Origin: Companilactobacillus suantsaicola
Lineage (GTDB): Bacteria > Bacillota > Bacilli > Lactobacillales > Lactobacillaceae
Reading direction: 5' to 3'
Assembly: GCF_004745525.1 (NCBI RefSeq)
Contig: NZ_RKLY01000007.1
Coordinates: 1-64,000, forward strand
DNA: 64,000 nt
Shown: in pieces, positions 9,724-18,954 of the stretch
How the letters are laid out: each line of letters starts with the position of its first letter
How positions within the stretch are numbered: the first letter of the stretch is position 1
Notes under the pieces: generated by a model
Told to the model about the DNA's origin: nothing
Database searches by the model: none
The model's input: the letters and a program-made list of their open reading frames with translations, nothing else
Translations under genes and position numbers: made by a program

Positions 9724-10069
9724 ATAACTTGGCTCCATTGATTAATGCTCTTTTAACATGTCTCATTTTCGATTTATTACCCTTTAACCTTAAATCCCAA
9801 CGTTTACCAGTCCCCGGTGTCGAATAATTATGGATTGGATATTGATTGTCTATCAATCCAATAAATTGAGCATGAGCATATGGTTGGGTATATCTGATGG
9901 TTCTGCCATCATCTGTAACGTAAGAATCATCACGTAAATCCCCTTCTTTGTAAGGCACGTATTTCTCCATCTCTGATTGTGCTTGAGAAGCCGCCGCTTT
10001 TCGCCCTGCTTTTACACGATTAGGCATATCATTAATGCCCTTCATGTTTATTGATACATTGATTGCCAT
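9707..10069 (-). CDS. Minor capsid protein (HK97 gp10-like, Minor_capsid_2 type)
   Basis: The 120-residue protein carries the pattern MEKYVPYKEGDL...YAHAQFIG...W, which is characteristic of the neck/tail completion family including A118 gp10. It is a small structural protein at the head-tail junction. Its ATG follows directly on the stop of the upstream gene (10070), so the two are coupled. Confidence 0.8.
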   Translation of the reverse strand: MAINVSINMKGINDMPNRVKAGRKAAASQAQSEMEKYVPYKEGDLRDDSYVTDDGRTIRYTQPYAHAQFIGLIDNQYPIHNYSTPGTGKRWDLRLKGNKSKMRHVKRALINGAKLYGPNR

Positions 10070-10435
10070 TTATAACACTTCCAATTCATAAGACCATACT
10101 TCATTGCTGTATGGGTCACGATTATCTGTAATTTGAGTGATTGAGTAGTCTTTTCCTTCAAAATTCAATGTCGAACCAACATGCTTAGGGTTCAAAACTG
10201 GCATTGGACTAGTGATTTTGGCATAAAAAAATACAATAGCATTGGCAACGATCTGCCTGTTATTGTTACTTCCTGAATAGATTGTCTGTGGTTGAACTAC
10301 ACAATGTTCAATAGAAATCTTTTCATATTCTTCTTTGCCCCAATTATTCACTTCGCCTGTCTTGAGCTTTAACACAACTGATTGGTTTGCCATCTCTTTG
10401 GGAATCGTTGGTAACTTAATGACTATCAACCCCAC
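10070..10435 (-). CDS. Minor capsid / head closure protein (Minor_capsid_1 type)
   Basis: The 121-residue protein contains GKDYSITQITDNRDPYSN near its C-terminus, a feature of the head-closure/stopper family that seals the portal after packaging. The annotated start is GTG at 10433-10435. The GTGGGG there might instead act as a ribosome site for an internal codon, so the N-terminus is uncertain. It overlaps the preceding gene by 20 bases. Confidence 0.7.
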   Translation of the reverse strand: MGLIVIKLPTIPKEMANQSVVLKLKTGEVNNWGKEEYEKISIEHCVVQPQTIYSGSNNNRQIVANAIVFFYAKITSPMPVLNPKHVGSTLNFEGKDYSITQITDNRDPYSNEVWSYELEVL

Positions 10436-10835
10436 GATAAAGAAGTCCTGTATGTACTAACAATTCATATGCAGGCAAATATACACCCGACTTGCCATAG
10501 GTAACCGCATTTACTGGGTTACTTGACTGTTGAAGATGTGTCCTGCCTATCTGAACGTCTGTAATACCTGCCTTCTGTTGTTCTACCAGACTTGAAGCCC
10601 CTAAATCATCTGCAAATTCACACTGTACGCAAATTGCTTTTTGAAATTGGTTTGCTCTGAACTTGATGAAATCATCATCAGAATTTAAATCTTTTTGAAT
10701 ATCATGAAATTCGTAATAATCCTTAACGAGATTACCGACCAATAACTGCGAACTAGCTATAACTTTATTGAATGAATCATTGTCTAACTTCTTGAATCCT
10801 AATTCTGTATATCTTGCAAATTCCATTTGCTTCAT
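10416..10835 (-). CDS. Putative head-tail connector protein
   Basis: This 139-residue protein is encoded directly after the major capsid gene, the slot of the A118 gp8 / HK97 gp6-like connector that binds under the portal. It has an N-terminal helical part (FARYTELGFKKLDND), a Cys pair in AICVQCEFADDLG, and a C-terminal VYLPAYELLVHTGLLYRG. No catalytic motif is seen; the assignment comes mainly from position and size. Confidence 0.65.
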   Translation of the reverse strand: MKQMEFARYTELGFKKLDNDSFNKVIASSQLLVGNLVKDYYEFHDIQKDLNSDDDFIKFRANQFQKAICVQCEFADDLGASSLVEQQKAGITDVQIGRTHLQQSSNPVNAVTYGKSGVYLPAYELLVHTGLLYRGVDSH

Positions 10836-10863
10836 GTGTTACACCCCTATCTGTGGGTATTAA

Positions 10864-11751
10864 CTAGGCTTTTGAACCTGAACTTGTGCTTGAACTTGCA
10901 GGAACTGCACTCATGTAAATACCTGACTTGGCATTATCAAGAACGATTGCGTCATAATATGATAATCCCTTAATTGTGTAACGGTTACCATTACGATCGG
11001 TTGATGGGTCAATTACAGAAACATTGTCATACTTGATAACTGGTGCAACTGCTGTCAATGGTGCTAATGCAAATTGAACTGTGTCTTTGATTGATAGACC
11101 TGCCAAACGGTCTTTAGCAACTCTCAAAATAGGTACTGAACCGTCGATTTGCGCAACTGTACGATTGATTCCTTGGATTCCCATTTGGTTGGTTGAGAAT
11201 GTACGAGAAACACCACTTGCATTCTTCAATGCTGTATAGAAACCACTTGAAGCGAACAATACATAACCACCGGGAACTTGGTTATCTGTCATATATGCTT
11301 CGGCTTGGTCATATGCGTCAAGAGCATTCTTAGCGTCGATTGTGTCTGTTACTTTCTTGCCTGCGTTATCATAAAGAACTTGCATAGCAACCTTGTCACG
11401 ACGTGGAATTGTAACCAAACGATTATGTTCGGCAACTACATTACTTACTGTTAATGCTCCATTTTCGTCCATGTCTAATTCGTCAAGGTCATATGAGAAC
11501 CAATCTTCATGTGTTAGCTTAACTGTTTCTTTATCCATACTTACTTGTGAACGTACATTATCTTGATTACGTTTATATTCTGATGGTTGAACTAAACCAC
11601 TCATTTTATTAATACGAACTTCATGAGTTCCGACAAAATCAGCTGATGTAACACTCTTTGCACCACCTGTTAATGGTTGCCAAATTTGTGAATCGGCTTG
11701 ATATTCTTTGTCTAATTCTGCCATGTCTTTTGAATCTAATACTACTGTCAT
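10864..11751 (-). CDS. Major capsid protein
   Basis: The 295-residue protein follows the scaffold gene and matches the size and style of A118/SPP1-like coat proteins with the HK97 fold. It has [15 protein letters not shown] near the N-terminus, [14 protein letters not shown] in the middle and [19 protein letters not shown] toward the end. The C-terminus is a Ser/Ala-rich tail. Many copies form the icosahedral shell. The spacing from the scaffold gene (22 bases) is typical. Confidence 0.88.
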   Translation of the reverse strand: MTVVLDSKDMAELDKEYQADSQIWQPLTGGAKSVTSADFVGTHEVRINKMSGLVQPSEYKRNQDNVRSQVSMDKETVKLTHEDWFSYDLDELDMDENGALTVSNVVAEHNRLVTIPRRDKVAMQVLYDNAGKKVTDTIDAKNALDAYDQAEAYMTDNQVPGGYVLFASSGFYTALKNASGVSRTFSTNQMGIQGINRTVAQIDGSVPILRVAKDRLAGLSIKDTVQFALAPLTAVAPVIKYDNVSVIDPSTDRNGNRYTIKGLSYYDAIVLDNAKSGIYMSAVPASSSTSSGSKA

Positions 11752-11773
11752 TATGTCTCCACACTCCTATTTG

Positions 11774-12346
11774 TTATTTACCGCTCATTCGATCGGCAAT
11801 CTTTTTAACTAATGAATCTTCTTGCCCGCCATTGTTTCCAGAAGGATTGCCACCTTTAAACGCATTGATATGATTATTAGGTTCAGGTTCTTCATTTTCA
11901 AATAAGTAATCATGGCTTTCTTTTAAATCCTTGATTTGCTTATCAAGACCGGTCAATTTTCCATCTTCGCCTAATTCAATACCTGACATGTCTAAATCTT
12001 TAAACACCAAGTCTGCGTCCTTAGCTTTACTGTCACGCAATGCTAATTTGATTGCATTATCCTTCTTAACGCCTGCGAGTTGAGCCTTAAAATCATCACT
12101 CGATTTCTTGTTATCATCTTGTAATTGTGCAATTTGAGCCTTTAATTCTTTATTGTCGCCTGATTTTTCTTTTAAATCCTTTAATTGAGAATCACGATCG
12201 GTAACGCCTTGCTTATATGAATCACGTTCTGTCTTTACTGATTCGAGTTCACTCTTGATTGGGTCAATATCAGAATTGTAAGCCTTCATTACTCCATTTA
12301 CTTGTTCGTCTGATAATCCTAAGTCTTTTAATGCTTTACGTTCCAT
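11774..12346 (-). CDS. Capsid scaffolding protein (GP20 minor structural family)
   Basis: The 190-residue protein is highly charged and almost wholly predicted coiled coil. It begins MERKALKDLGLSDEQVNGVM, the typical start of phage scaffold proteins annotated as minor structural protein GP20. It chaperones coat assembly and leaves the procapsid before packaging. The Asn/Gly-rich stretch near residues 160-175 precedes a basic C-terminal end (VKKIADRMSGK) that probably contacts the coat. Confidence 0.85.
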   Translation of the reverse strand: MERKALKDLGLSDEQVNGVMKAYNSDIDPIKSELESVKTERDSYKQGVTDRDSQLKDLKEKSGDNKELKAQIAQLQDDNKKSSDDFKAQLAGVKKDNAIKLALRDSKAKDADLVFKDLDMSGIELGEDGKLTGLDKQIKDLKESHDYLFENEEPEPNNHINAFKGGNPSGNNGGQEDSLVKKIADRMSGK

Positions 12347-12374
12347 GCTTAAATTCTCCTAACATTTTTTTGTA

Positions 12375-12397
12375 CGTGGTAACGACCACGACGGATT
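12375..12397. other. Hairpin between scaffold and upstream small gene
   Basis: CGTGGT (12375-12380) and ACCACG (12385-12390) form a 6-bp stem with loop AACG. A T-run on the + strand starts four bases later, so the terminator-like face points against the late operon. Role unknown. Confidence 0.35.
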
Positions 12398-12448
12398 TTT
12401 TTGCATAAAAAAAGAACGGTTTAATGTCATGTTCAGGACAATAATTAT

Positions 12449-12649
12449 TTAATGCTTTGGTACTTCATATTCGACTATATCTTCATTATTTACGGAAAAT
12501 GTAATATCATCATCTTCGCCAACTTGAGAATGTGGGTAATATTCAGCCAAATAATCTGGCTTTGTATCGTACACTTCAAGAATTGCACCAGTGATACCAT
12601 CTTTCGTTTTAATCCAACTAAATTCGGGTAATAATTTCTTTGGTGTCAT
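12449..12649 (-). CDS. Small phage protein of unknown function
   Basis: I do not recognise this 66-residue acidic protein. ATG 12647-12649 is chosen because AGAAGGGAT lies just upstream; a longer frame to 12676 lacks support. It contains LLPEFSWIKTKDGITG and ends with an acidic YEVPKH tail. It lies between the minor capsid and scaffold genes in the late operon, where many related phages carry a small gene. Confidence 0.6.
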   Translation of the reverse strand: MTPKKLLPEFSWIKTKDGITGAILEVYDTKPDYLAEYYPHSQVGEDDDITFSVNNEDIVEYEVPKH

Positions 12650-12650
12650 G

Positions 12651-14147
12651 CTATCCCTTCTTCCTATGATTAACAAAAATACTTGTAAGCCTTAATTCCC
12701 CATTTTTAGGGTCTTTAATCCAAGCCGTTCTAACACTTCTTGTATTACCATTTGGACCCTTTATTGGCATATTGATTCTGTATTTTTGACCATGTTCCGT
12801 GTCATTTTGTGGAATGGCTTCGTATTTCGTAACGCCATTATAAACCTTGTCCATTAGATCTGTATAATTATTTAAATTATAACCTAAGGCGCTTTGAAAG
12901 ACTTTTGCCTTAGAAGCTCCACCACTTTTTATGGCTGTTGGGTCTAGTGCATACTTTGTTAATTTTTCTTTATGGAATACAGCATTTTTTGCGTCAGGCA
13001 TGATGTGTTTATCTACCTTGGTTATTACCTTTTCACGGCTATAATCACGATGTAAGAAATCATGGTCTTTAACTATTTCACGTATCTTGGCACGGTGTCC
13101 ACTCAATAAACTTTTGTAATGAGATACCCCGAACTCGTCGCCCTGACTTTCAGCATAGGCAATCATCTTCTTGTCTTGTCTAACTAATCTTTCTAATCCA
13201 CGTTGCTTCTGCTGAATCTTGCCATTTTTAATGGCTTTTTTAGTATTAGGGTGGTGGAATGGATTCGTATTGACACCTTCAATATATGGATATAATTCAT
13301 GCTTACAATTAGCACCCTGTGTACCCCACGCATAACCATAACCATGATCGTAAATTGTTGGATAACGTGGATTGAAATGTTTATCAGTCCTTGGAACTGT
13401 ATTTACTATCATTCCTTGAATTGGCGCACATGCAGGACGTGAAGCAGCATGTGAACTCATTGACGCAAGTGTTACTTCAAATTCGCTCATGGTCGACATT
13501 CTAACTTGGTTAAAGGTACTATGTGCCGTCGAATTGATAACCATTCGGCTATATCCTTCTAACGACCACCTGTGCCCTGCCTTATCAACTAGGTTCGTTT
13601 TCAATCCTGAATCAACCCATTTTTGAACGTTATCTAATATGGCTTGCTCATGTGTTTTAAGACCTGTAATTGTTTCTACTGTTGATTTATTTACAATGTC
13701 TTGATATGCCCTTAGAGCTCCATTATCTTCCGCATTCCTGCTGATTAAAGATTGGTTTACTACATTATTCAAATTTGAATATGTCTGTTGCAGTAATCCA
13801 TTCAATAACTGTTCATTGTCTGGTTTAACATTCGATTTATGTGTCATTCCTACAAGCTGTGCAGTCATTTCATCTTGAATGGTAATGCCATCATCAACAA
13901 TCATGCTTTTAATCTTCTTTTCAGCCACTCCTGTGACTTGTGAGAGCATTTTAACAACATCACTATTAAGCATGCCCATTTTAGACAACTGCTCTATCTG
14001 CCACGATAAGACATTATCCTTACCAACATTCTTGTAGTTTGAATCTCTTAAATAAAAGATAATCCTGTTAAAAATTTCATTTTGCAGGTTCGAATAAAGG
14101 TTATTAATATCATCTGCCTTGTCCTGCATATAATCTTGAGTAATCAA
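12651..14147 (-). CDS. Phage minor capsid protein (phage_min_cap2 type)
   Basis: The 498-residue protein follows the portal gene with a 4-base overlap. The segment MSSHAASRPACAPIQGMIV is the hallmark of the phage minor capsid protein 2 family of A118-like phages (family knowledge), which shares features with the SPP1 gp7/Mu gpF group that enters the head with the portal. A second conserved block is GANCKHELYPYIEGVNTNPF. A segment with AIPQNDTEHGQKYRINMPIKG and RSVRTAWI lies at the C-terminus. Confidence 0.85.
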   Translation of the reverse strand: MITQDYMQDKADDINNLYSNLQNEIFNRIIFYLRDSNYKNVGKDNVLSWQIEQLSKMGMLNSDVVKMLSQVTGVAEKKIKSMIVDDGITIQDEMTAQLVGMTHKSNVKPDNEQLLNGLLQQTYSNLNNVVNQSLISRNAEDNGALRAYQDIVNKSTVETITGLKTHEQAILDNVQKWVDSGLKTNLVDKAGHRWSLEGYSRMVINSTAHSTFNQVRMSTMSEFEVTLASMSSHAASRPACAPIQGMIVNTVPRTDKHFNPRYPTIYDHGYGYAWGTQGANCKHELYPYIEGVNTNPFHHPNTKKAIKNGKIQQKQRGLERLVRQDKKMIAYAESQGDEFGVSHYKSLLSGHRAKIREIVKDHDFLHRDYSREKVITKVDKHIMPDAKNAVFHKEKLTKYALDPTAIKSGGASKAKVFQSALGYNLNNYTDLMDKVYNGVTKYEAIPQNDTEHGQKYRINMPIKGPNGNTRSVRTAWIKDPKNGELRLTSIFVNHRKKG

Positions 14148-15676
14148 TCTCCATCGCCACCACCGAATAGTGCATTTTCTCTACCGCTAACTGTATCTTG
14201 GCTCGGTGTTTCTTCTTGGATCAATTTCAATTCTTTCTTAACATCTGAATCAGACAAACCATAATTACGTTGTAAGAATGTTCGCTTGGATAATACACCT
14301 GCAACGACATTTTTCAGGTCTTCTTCCATCTGCTTGTCTTTATCAACGAACACACCATCGTCATATTGCACATGGATTCCAATATCATTCAAGTTCATCT
14401 CATCAGTCATAGTAAATTGAGCTTTTCCATCACTGAAAAACTCTGGTACACTTGCGACTTCCAAAATAGCTTGGCATAACTGTTCAATACATGATGTAAC
14501 ATTCGTCAATATACTGGATCTCGTCTGATATGTCATTGAGTTCTCACTAACGACTTCTGTTGCTGTCTGTAATCCATTATTGGCGTTATAACTGAAAGTC
14601 CCTTGAGCCATACCGATATTACTTTCAAACTCACGTAACCACGCATTCATTGAATCGGTAAATTGTTGAACTCTAATATCATGTGTCAAATCCTGAATAC
14701 CTGAGCCATTGTCTTCGCTCAACATCTTCAAATAGACATCTGTGTCTGTATCAAACATTGGCTTGTGTGTTCTATTATCGAATCTCAACATGCTTTCAGG
14801 TACTGCAACTGTTCTCTTGCCGTTTCTAATCTCCCACATGAAACTATCATGAGTAAGATTGAGATTATCCAATGTAGATTTGCTATTATCTACAATCCCA
14901 ATGCCTAACGGACTTTCAAGACTGATATTATTAGCCCCCGGCATTCTGAAATAGCTAAACAATGGGTGTACCATTCCTGAACCATTCAAAACGACTTGTG
15001 GTTCTATATCTGGATATAGTTCTTTAAGACTTACTTGCATGCCAATGATTTCTGGTTGTGTTGAGCGATACAATTCATTGGTTATAACGTAATTACCATT
15101 GACCCACTGATGGAACTCTAACAACGTGTAATATGCTGTCTGGTTATTCTCCACCTTGCTTGTTCTACTTACGATTGCCGCTTCACTAATCGAATTTGTA
15201 TTTGAACGCAATGGATAGAATTGATCGGCACGAATCCATGCAATTTTTATCTTGTCATTATCCACATAAGGTCGCATTGCAAAACCACCTGCAACGATTC
15301 CTTTTTCTAGGTTCATTTCGAACTGGTTCTTAAAATCATTGTCGGTCAATACTTGATTAAGATATTCGTTTAAATTCTTATTATCAAAACTAATCTTGCA
15401 TTGCTCATTAAACACGATTGAAGCGATTCTTTGGCTCGCCCTTTTAGTTAGATTCAATGTATTATATTTTCTCTTACGGCGAACACCAGAAGCGTCTATG
15501 TAATGCTTGACTGGATATAGGTTTCTGTAATATCTGAAATCCCTATGAATACGTTCATATTCGTGTTCGTCAATATTGATACGGCTATCATCTGTAATCT
15601 TATTGAGTTCTTTTCTTTCTCCCACTGCAACTTGTCCTTTCTGCCATAATCTCTTTATACTGTCTAGCAAGTTCAT
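14144..15676 (-). CDS. Portal protein (SPP1 gp6-like)
   Basis: The 510-residue protein is the dodecameric portal through which DNA is packed and released. Its position directly after terL, its length and motifs such as RYYRNLYPVKHYIDASG, KYNTLNLTKRASQRIASIVF and MAQGTFSYNANNGLQTATEV fit the Phage_prot_Gp6 portal family. The C-terminal 60 residues are acidic and probably internal to the head. It overlaps the following minor capsid gene by 4 bases. Confidence 0.9.
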   Translation of the reverse strand: MNLLDSIKRLWQKGQVAVGERKELNKITDDSRINIDEHEYERIHRDFRYYRNLYPVKHYIDASGVRRKRKYNTLNLTKRASQRIASIVFNEQCKISFDNKNLNEYLNQVLTDNDFKNQFEMNLEKGIVAGGFAMRPYVDNDKIKIAWIRADQFYPLRSNTNSISEAAIVSRTSKVENNQTAYYTLLEFHQWVNGNYVITNELYRSTQPEIIGMQVSLKELYPDIEPQVVLNGSGMVHPLFSYFRMPGANNISLESPLGIGIVDNSKSTLDNLNLTHDSFMWEIRNGKRTVAVPESMLRFDNRTHKPMFDTDTDVYLKMLSEDNGSGIQDLTHDIRVQQFTDSMNAWLREFESNIGMAQGTFSYNANNGLQTATEVVSENSMTYQTRSSILTNVTSCIEQLCQAILEVASVPEFFSDGKAQFTMTDEMNLNDIGIHVQYDDGVFVDKDKQMEEDLKNVVAGVLSKRTFLQRNYGLSDSDVKKELKLIQEETPSQDTVSGRENALFGGGDGD

Positions 15677-15697
15677 GTTTCCACCTACCTTTGTTGG

Positions 15698-16993
15698 CTA
15701 CCACTTCAAGCCCAAATCTCGTCTATTATCCAAAATGAAATATTGTAGTTGATCGCATGTGTGGTCTTTAACCTTGATAACTTTCGGGTCGTCTGATTCC
15801 AATGTGTCTTGGTCCCAACGATATTGCTTGTGTTCTTCAATGAATATCTTGTTGGCTTCCGTGTCCAAATAAAAAAACCTGCCCTGTGCGAGCAAGTCCT
15901 GAACGTGGTCAATCATCTGTACTTTTTTGGTCTTAGCGACATGGTGCCATTGGATTCCATAATCCTTATAAAATTCATTATCTAACGCATAATCAGCTGT
16001 TGCACTATCGGCAGAACGCTTGTAAGGCTCCATATCCCACCTGTCAATGTTCTTCTGTTCGAACTCGTATAAATCCTTGACCAAATCACTTGGTGCCTTC
16101 TTATGCGATTTATTGGCAGGAGAATAATAATACGTATCAAGCAATATAACTCTGCCTTTGGCTGTTAAACCATAACAACCTTCTGTGGTTGCTGATGTTT
16201 CGTGTCCTGAATCCACTGAAAAATAGATATTCCATAGCTCATCATCTTCTGGTATTTCATCAATCGAATGGAATAGGTTCATGTTATAAATATTGTCCCC
16301 TAATCCAACGACCTTGCCCAAATAGAGCCATTTATAATAATCTAGGTCATTGTGTTTATATCTATCAATCAATTTCAACTGTTGATTCGTTGTTATACCT
16401 AATTCATCATCTAGGTACGTTGATGTATCAATGAAATAATCTGGGTCGTCTTCACACTGCTTTATCCACTCATTAATCCAATCATAAGGATTACGTGGTG
16501 GGTTATAAGAATAAAAGATTTTCACATCATTCACGAATGGGGACTTCTGCCGAATGAAGGTCGGATTGGCTTGGTCGAATACTTCTGCACTATCAAAGTT
16601 GGCAGCTTCTTCATACCACAATGCAATTAAATTCTGCACTGTATTAGATTTCAAACGTTCAGGATTATTCCCACCATAAAAATAAAAGGCACTGCCTGTG
16701 CGCTTATTGATAATCCGCATTGGCGATACCTGATATGTAAATTCATTTGCCATGTTCAACATACTAATTGCCCACTGGATCTGTTTATAAACTGAATCCC
16801 GAAGGTTTACCGAATTTTCACGAACACACACGATATTGGCTTCATGTCCCTGTTGAATTTCTTTCTTCATCATGGTTACAAGTTTCAAACTAATGGTTGA
16901 AGACTTGAACGAACCACGTCCACCCTTTGCAATTACATAAGGCTTTGATGTTCTCCATAACTTGTTAAAATGTGGATTGATTAAGTCCGACAT
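15698..16993 (-). CDS. terL: Terminase large subunit
   Basis: This is the DNA-packaging ATPase and nuclease (431 residues from the chosen start). Walker A is GGRGSFKSS at about residues 24-32, and a Walker B-like LIALWYEEAANF follows. The C-terminal RNase H-like nuclease domain starts at IYFSVDSGHETSAT and includes SADSATADYALD. I prefer ATG 16991-16993, one base after the terS stop, over an in-frame ATG at 17053 that lies inside terS. A shadow open frame inside 15706-15912 was ignored. Confidence 0.93.
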   Translation of the reverse strand: MSDLINPHFNKLWRTSKPYVIAKGGRGSFKSSTISLKLVTMMKKEIQQGHEANIVCVRENSVNLRDSVYKQIQWAISMLNMANEFTYQVSPMRIINKRTGSAFYFYGGNNPERLKSNTVQNLIALWYEEAANFDSAEVFDQANPTFIRQKSPFVNDVKIFYSYNPPRNPYDWINEWIKQCEDDPDYFIDTSTYLDDELGITTNQQLKLIDRYKHNDLDYYKWLYLGKVVGLGDNIYNMNLFHSIDEIPEDDELWNIYFSVDSGHETSATTEGCYGLTAKGRVILLDTYYYSPANKSHKKAPSDLVKDLYEFEQKNIDRWDMEPYKRSADSATADYALDNEFYKDYGIQWHHVAKTKKVQMIDHVQDLLAQGRFFYLDTEANKIFIEEHKQYRWDQDTLESDDPKVIKVKDHTCDQLQYFILDNRRDLGLKW

Positions 16994-16994
16994 C

Positions 16995-17906
16995 TTAATT
17001 ATTGTCTTGTTTGTCTTTGTTTTCGTTGTCGTCTTTATCATCCCCAATGTCATCTATGATAACTGTACTTTCATTGCTTCCGTTGTCGCCAGTTAAAATG
17101 TCAGCTTTAGCACGGGCAATATCAGTATCAGCCTTAATCTTACGTAATCTAGCCTTACGCATGATGTCATCATCTTTGAAATATTTCATCAATGAATCAA
17201 GTGCCTTCTGCTTGTCATACATCTCAACTACTGCTTCGCCCTTATCAATCTTGACCGATTTGACACTCGAAGTATCGATTTCACTACTATCTTTCATGTT
17301 GATAATATGCTCGTAGTAATAAGCCTGTTTACCTGTCTCGGGGTCAATAGTGGGCGTGTAACGATAATTACCGTAATCATCCTCATATTTACCCTTTTTA
17401 TCATGAATCTTCGTATAAGCCAATTTCTTAACTGTTTTGAAATCCACAACATCTGTAACATCTGAATTAGCTTGCTGAATATACTTTTGAATAATGTCAG
17501 CTACATCAAAATAGAGATCAGACGCTTGCTGTTTCTTCAAAATGGATAATTGCTTTTGAATACTAGCATTTACTAGCATCCTTGAACCATTTACATTGGC
17601 AACACTATATTCCACCTCGTATGCTTTTTGATACGCCCAAGTAGCATTGAAACGTTGTAAATAGTACAAACAGAACAGTTTTTGCTTATCATTAAGCTCA
17701 CCATTTTCCTCTAATTCATCAACAATTTTGGGTGCAAACTTTTTGGATTTAGGGTGCAAACTTTTTTTAGTTGGTGCACCTCTTGCCCAACCGTGTCGAC
17801 TTCTCCAAGACTTAACCGTATTAACCGAAACATCATACTTAGTAGCAATATCCTTGTACTTCATTCCAGCTAAGTAATCTTTCTCAGCTTCTTCCCATTT
17901 TTTCAT
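16995..17906 (-). CDS. terS: Terminase small subunit
   Basis: The 303-residue protein begins with a helix-turn-helix of the homeodomain-like type ([31 protein letters not shown], about residues 9-40), which recognises packaging-start [30 protein letters not shown] is the terminase_2 motif. The C-terminus is a very acidic tail. It oligomerises and hands DNA to TerL. It opens the late structural operon; upstream genes are small and unknown. Confidence 0.9.
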   Translation of the reverse strand: MKKWEEAEKDYLAGMKYKDIATKYDVSVNTVKSWRSRHGWARGAPTKKSLHPKSKKFAPKIVDELEENGELNDKQKLFCLYYLQRFNATWAYQKAYEVEYSVANVNGSRMLVNASIQKQLSILKKQQASDLYFDVADIIQKYIQQANSDVTDVVDFKTVKKLAYTKIHDKKGKYEDDYGNYRYTPTIDPETGKQAYYYEHIINMKDSSEIDTSSVKSVKIDKGEAVVEMYDKQKALDSLMKYFKDDDIMRKARLRKIKADTDIARAKADILTGDNGSNESTVIIDDIGDDKDDNENKDKQDNN

Positions 17907-17942
17907 TACATGGCACCTACCTCCTTTTGAGATATTAATTAC

Positions 17943-18059
17943 TTATTTTTTAATTGGTTTAGTTTTAGACTTTGCTTTATTTCTTTTCAAATCACGATCT
18001 AGATCACCAATCATCTTAGCTTCTTCCTTAGTCATGTAACCAGCCTTTGTGTGAATCAT
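17943..18059 (-). CDS. Small basic phage protein (38 aa)
   Basis: The ATG (18057-18059) overlaps the TGA of the upstream 67-residue gene in an ATGA arrangement, which supports translation by coupling. The product starts MIHTKAGYMTKEEAK and ends in a run of lysines (KSKTKPIKK). No family is recognised. It is the last gene before terS. Confidence 0.5.
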   Translation of the reverse strand: MIHTKAGYMTKEEAKMIGDLDRDLKRNKAKSKTKPIKK

Positions 18060-18259
18060 CTCAAGGCACCTACAATCTTATCTTTTCCTTCCTCATCCGT
18101 TAAATAACAATCATCAATATTAGGAAGTGTTAATTGATAAAGCTGGTCATCAACCATATGTGATCCTATCGAAACAATTTGCTTAGGATTTACTAGCATT
18201 TCATTATATTCATATCCTTCTCCTGATTCCGCTTCTTTGTAAACTGTAATATTAATCAT
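18056..18259 (-). CDS. Small phage protein of unknown function
   Basis: The 67-residue product (MINITVYKEAESGEGYEYNE...) looks like a compact alpha/beta phage protein with a VNPKQIVSIGSH core. I do not recognise a family. It overlaps its upstream membrane-protein gene by 8 bases and its downstream 38-residue gene by 4, so the three form a coupled string before terS. Confidence 0.6.
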   Translation of the reverse strand: MINITVYKEAESGEGYEYNEMLVNPKQIVSIGSHMVDDQLYQLTLPNIDDCYLTDEEGKDKIVGALR

Positions 18260-18491
18260 GTTTGCACATCCTTCTAAGCTCTTTCTTAGCTTTGTGTTTT
18301 TTAACTAGCATAACGATTCCAGCAGTTCCATAGCACAAAATAAATAGCCCTAACGCAATTAGCATTGGACTAAATACAAGCCACCATGACCATTTGATAA
18401 GATTTAAAATCTTCGCAACCACAAAAATAAGAGTCAAAATTGATGAGAATCCCAACCCTTTCTGTACTGTTTCATTATTATTGCTATTCAT
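18252..18491 (-). CDS. Small membrane protein
   Basis: The 79-residue protein has two predicted transmembrane segments (about residues 15-33 and 37-60) separated by KWSWW, followed by a strongly basic cytoplasmic tail (VKKHKAKKELRRM). AGGAGG lies 8 bases before the ATG. Its place after the early region and before terS does not suggest a holin in the usual site. Function unknown. Confidence 0.6.
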   Translation of the reverse strand: MNSNNNETVQKGLGFSSILTLIFVVAKILNLIKWSWWLVFSPMLIALGLFILCYGTAGIVMLVKKHKAKKELRRMCKHD

Positions 18492-18530
18492 TTGAATCCT
18501 CCTTTTATGTTGCCAACCACATATTTATTC

Positions 18531-18562
18531 AAAATAAATAGACCACTCATACGAGTGATCTA
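18531..18562 (-). terminator. Rho-independent terminator before the late genes
   Basis: TAGACCACTC (18539-18548) pairs with GAGTGATCTA (18553-18562), closed by loop ATAC. On the minus strand it is followed by TATTTATTTT. It would stop early or ArpU-region transcripts ahead of the 79-residue membrane gene and terS, so a late promoter or antitermination would be needed. Confidence 0.65.
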
Positions 18563-18594
18563 TACGATAATTAGCCCCTACAGCAATTATCTAA

Positions 18595-18644
18595 GCGGAC
18601 ATCCGGAATCGAACCGGAATACTTATAATCAGAAATGCTTCTGA
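18595..18644 (-). ncRNA. tRNA-like T-arm and acceptor half
   Basis: Read on the minus strand, TCCGG-TTCGATT-CCGGA (18618-18602) is a perfect tRNA T-arm, followed by TGTCCGC, shaped like the 3' acceptor strand. No matching GCGGACA 5' strand or D-arm occurs within about 100 bases upstream. A 6-bp hairpin, TCAGAA/TTCTGA (18629-18644), stands where an anticodon stem would be, but its loop has 4 bases. It is either a degraded tRNA or att relic, or a T-arm mimic. Confidence 0.4.
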
Positions 18645-18783
18645 AATCGAAATGAAGGTTTATTTATGAATTTATCAATGACTTTGTAGTTAGGGGTAAT
18701 TTTATTAGTGATACCAATTTGTATGTGTCCTTACACTATCCGCATAGCAGTAACTTGCTTTATCATCACAAGTTACATGAGAG

Positions 18784-18927
18784 TTAAACTTTTGACCTTT
18801 TACGCTGGTCAAGCAATCGAAATTTAATCCATTTTGGTTGTTTAGTTTTCCTTCTAAGATGCTCCTTTTGAGCGGTAGAGTAACCGTATTCAATGTTTTC
18901 TACAATATCAATATTAGTCAGAATCAA
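18784..18927 (-). CDS. Possible small basic protein (47 aa)
   Basis: A TTG start (18925-18927) with GGAG 10 bases upstream opens a 47-residue frame rich in Lys and Arg (TAQKEHLRRKTKQPKWIKF). Its composition is protein-like, better than the overlapping 62-residue TTG frame at 18705-18893. No family is recognised, and translation is unproven. Confidence 0.3.
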   Translation of the reverse strand: MILTNIDIVENIEYGYSTAQKEHLRRKTKQPKWIKFRLLDQRKRSKV

Positions 18928-18954
18928 TCCGCCGTTACTCCGCTATAAGTCCAT

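Larger units (their letters stand above)
18492..18783 (-). other. Structured non-coding stretch before late genes
   Basis: This stretch has no convincing gene. It holds a terminator (18531-18562), a 7-bp inverted repeat (18566-18572 / 18585-18591), a tRNA-like T-arm (18595-18618) and a 6-bp hairpin (18629-18644). A TTG-started open frame at 18705-18893 overlaps a better small-gene candidate and looks accidental. Confidence 0.5.

Noticed and set aside
12359-12430. 23-residue frame between the scaffold gene and its upstream neighbour
   Set aside because: No ribosome site, no family look, and it covers a hairpin.
18252-18491. Holin
   Set aside because: Two hydrophobic helices and a basic tail fit size-wise, but the gene lies before the terminase with no endolysin nearby; lysis genes should be left of the window.
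18595-18644. Intact phage tRNA gene
   Set aside because: Only the T-arm and 3' acceptor half are present; no 5' acceptor strand or D-arm was found, and the anticodon-like hairpin has a 4-base loop.
18705-18893. 62-residue TTG-started frame near the ArpU gene
   Set aside because: It overlaps a more protein-like frame, lacks a good ribosome site and has an unusual composition.
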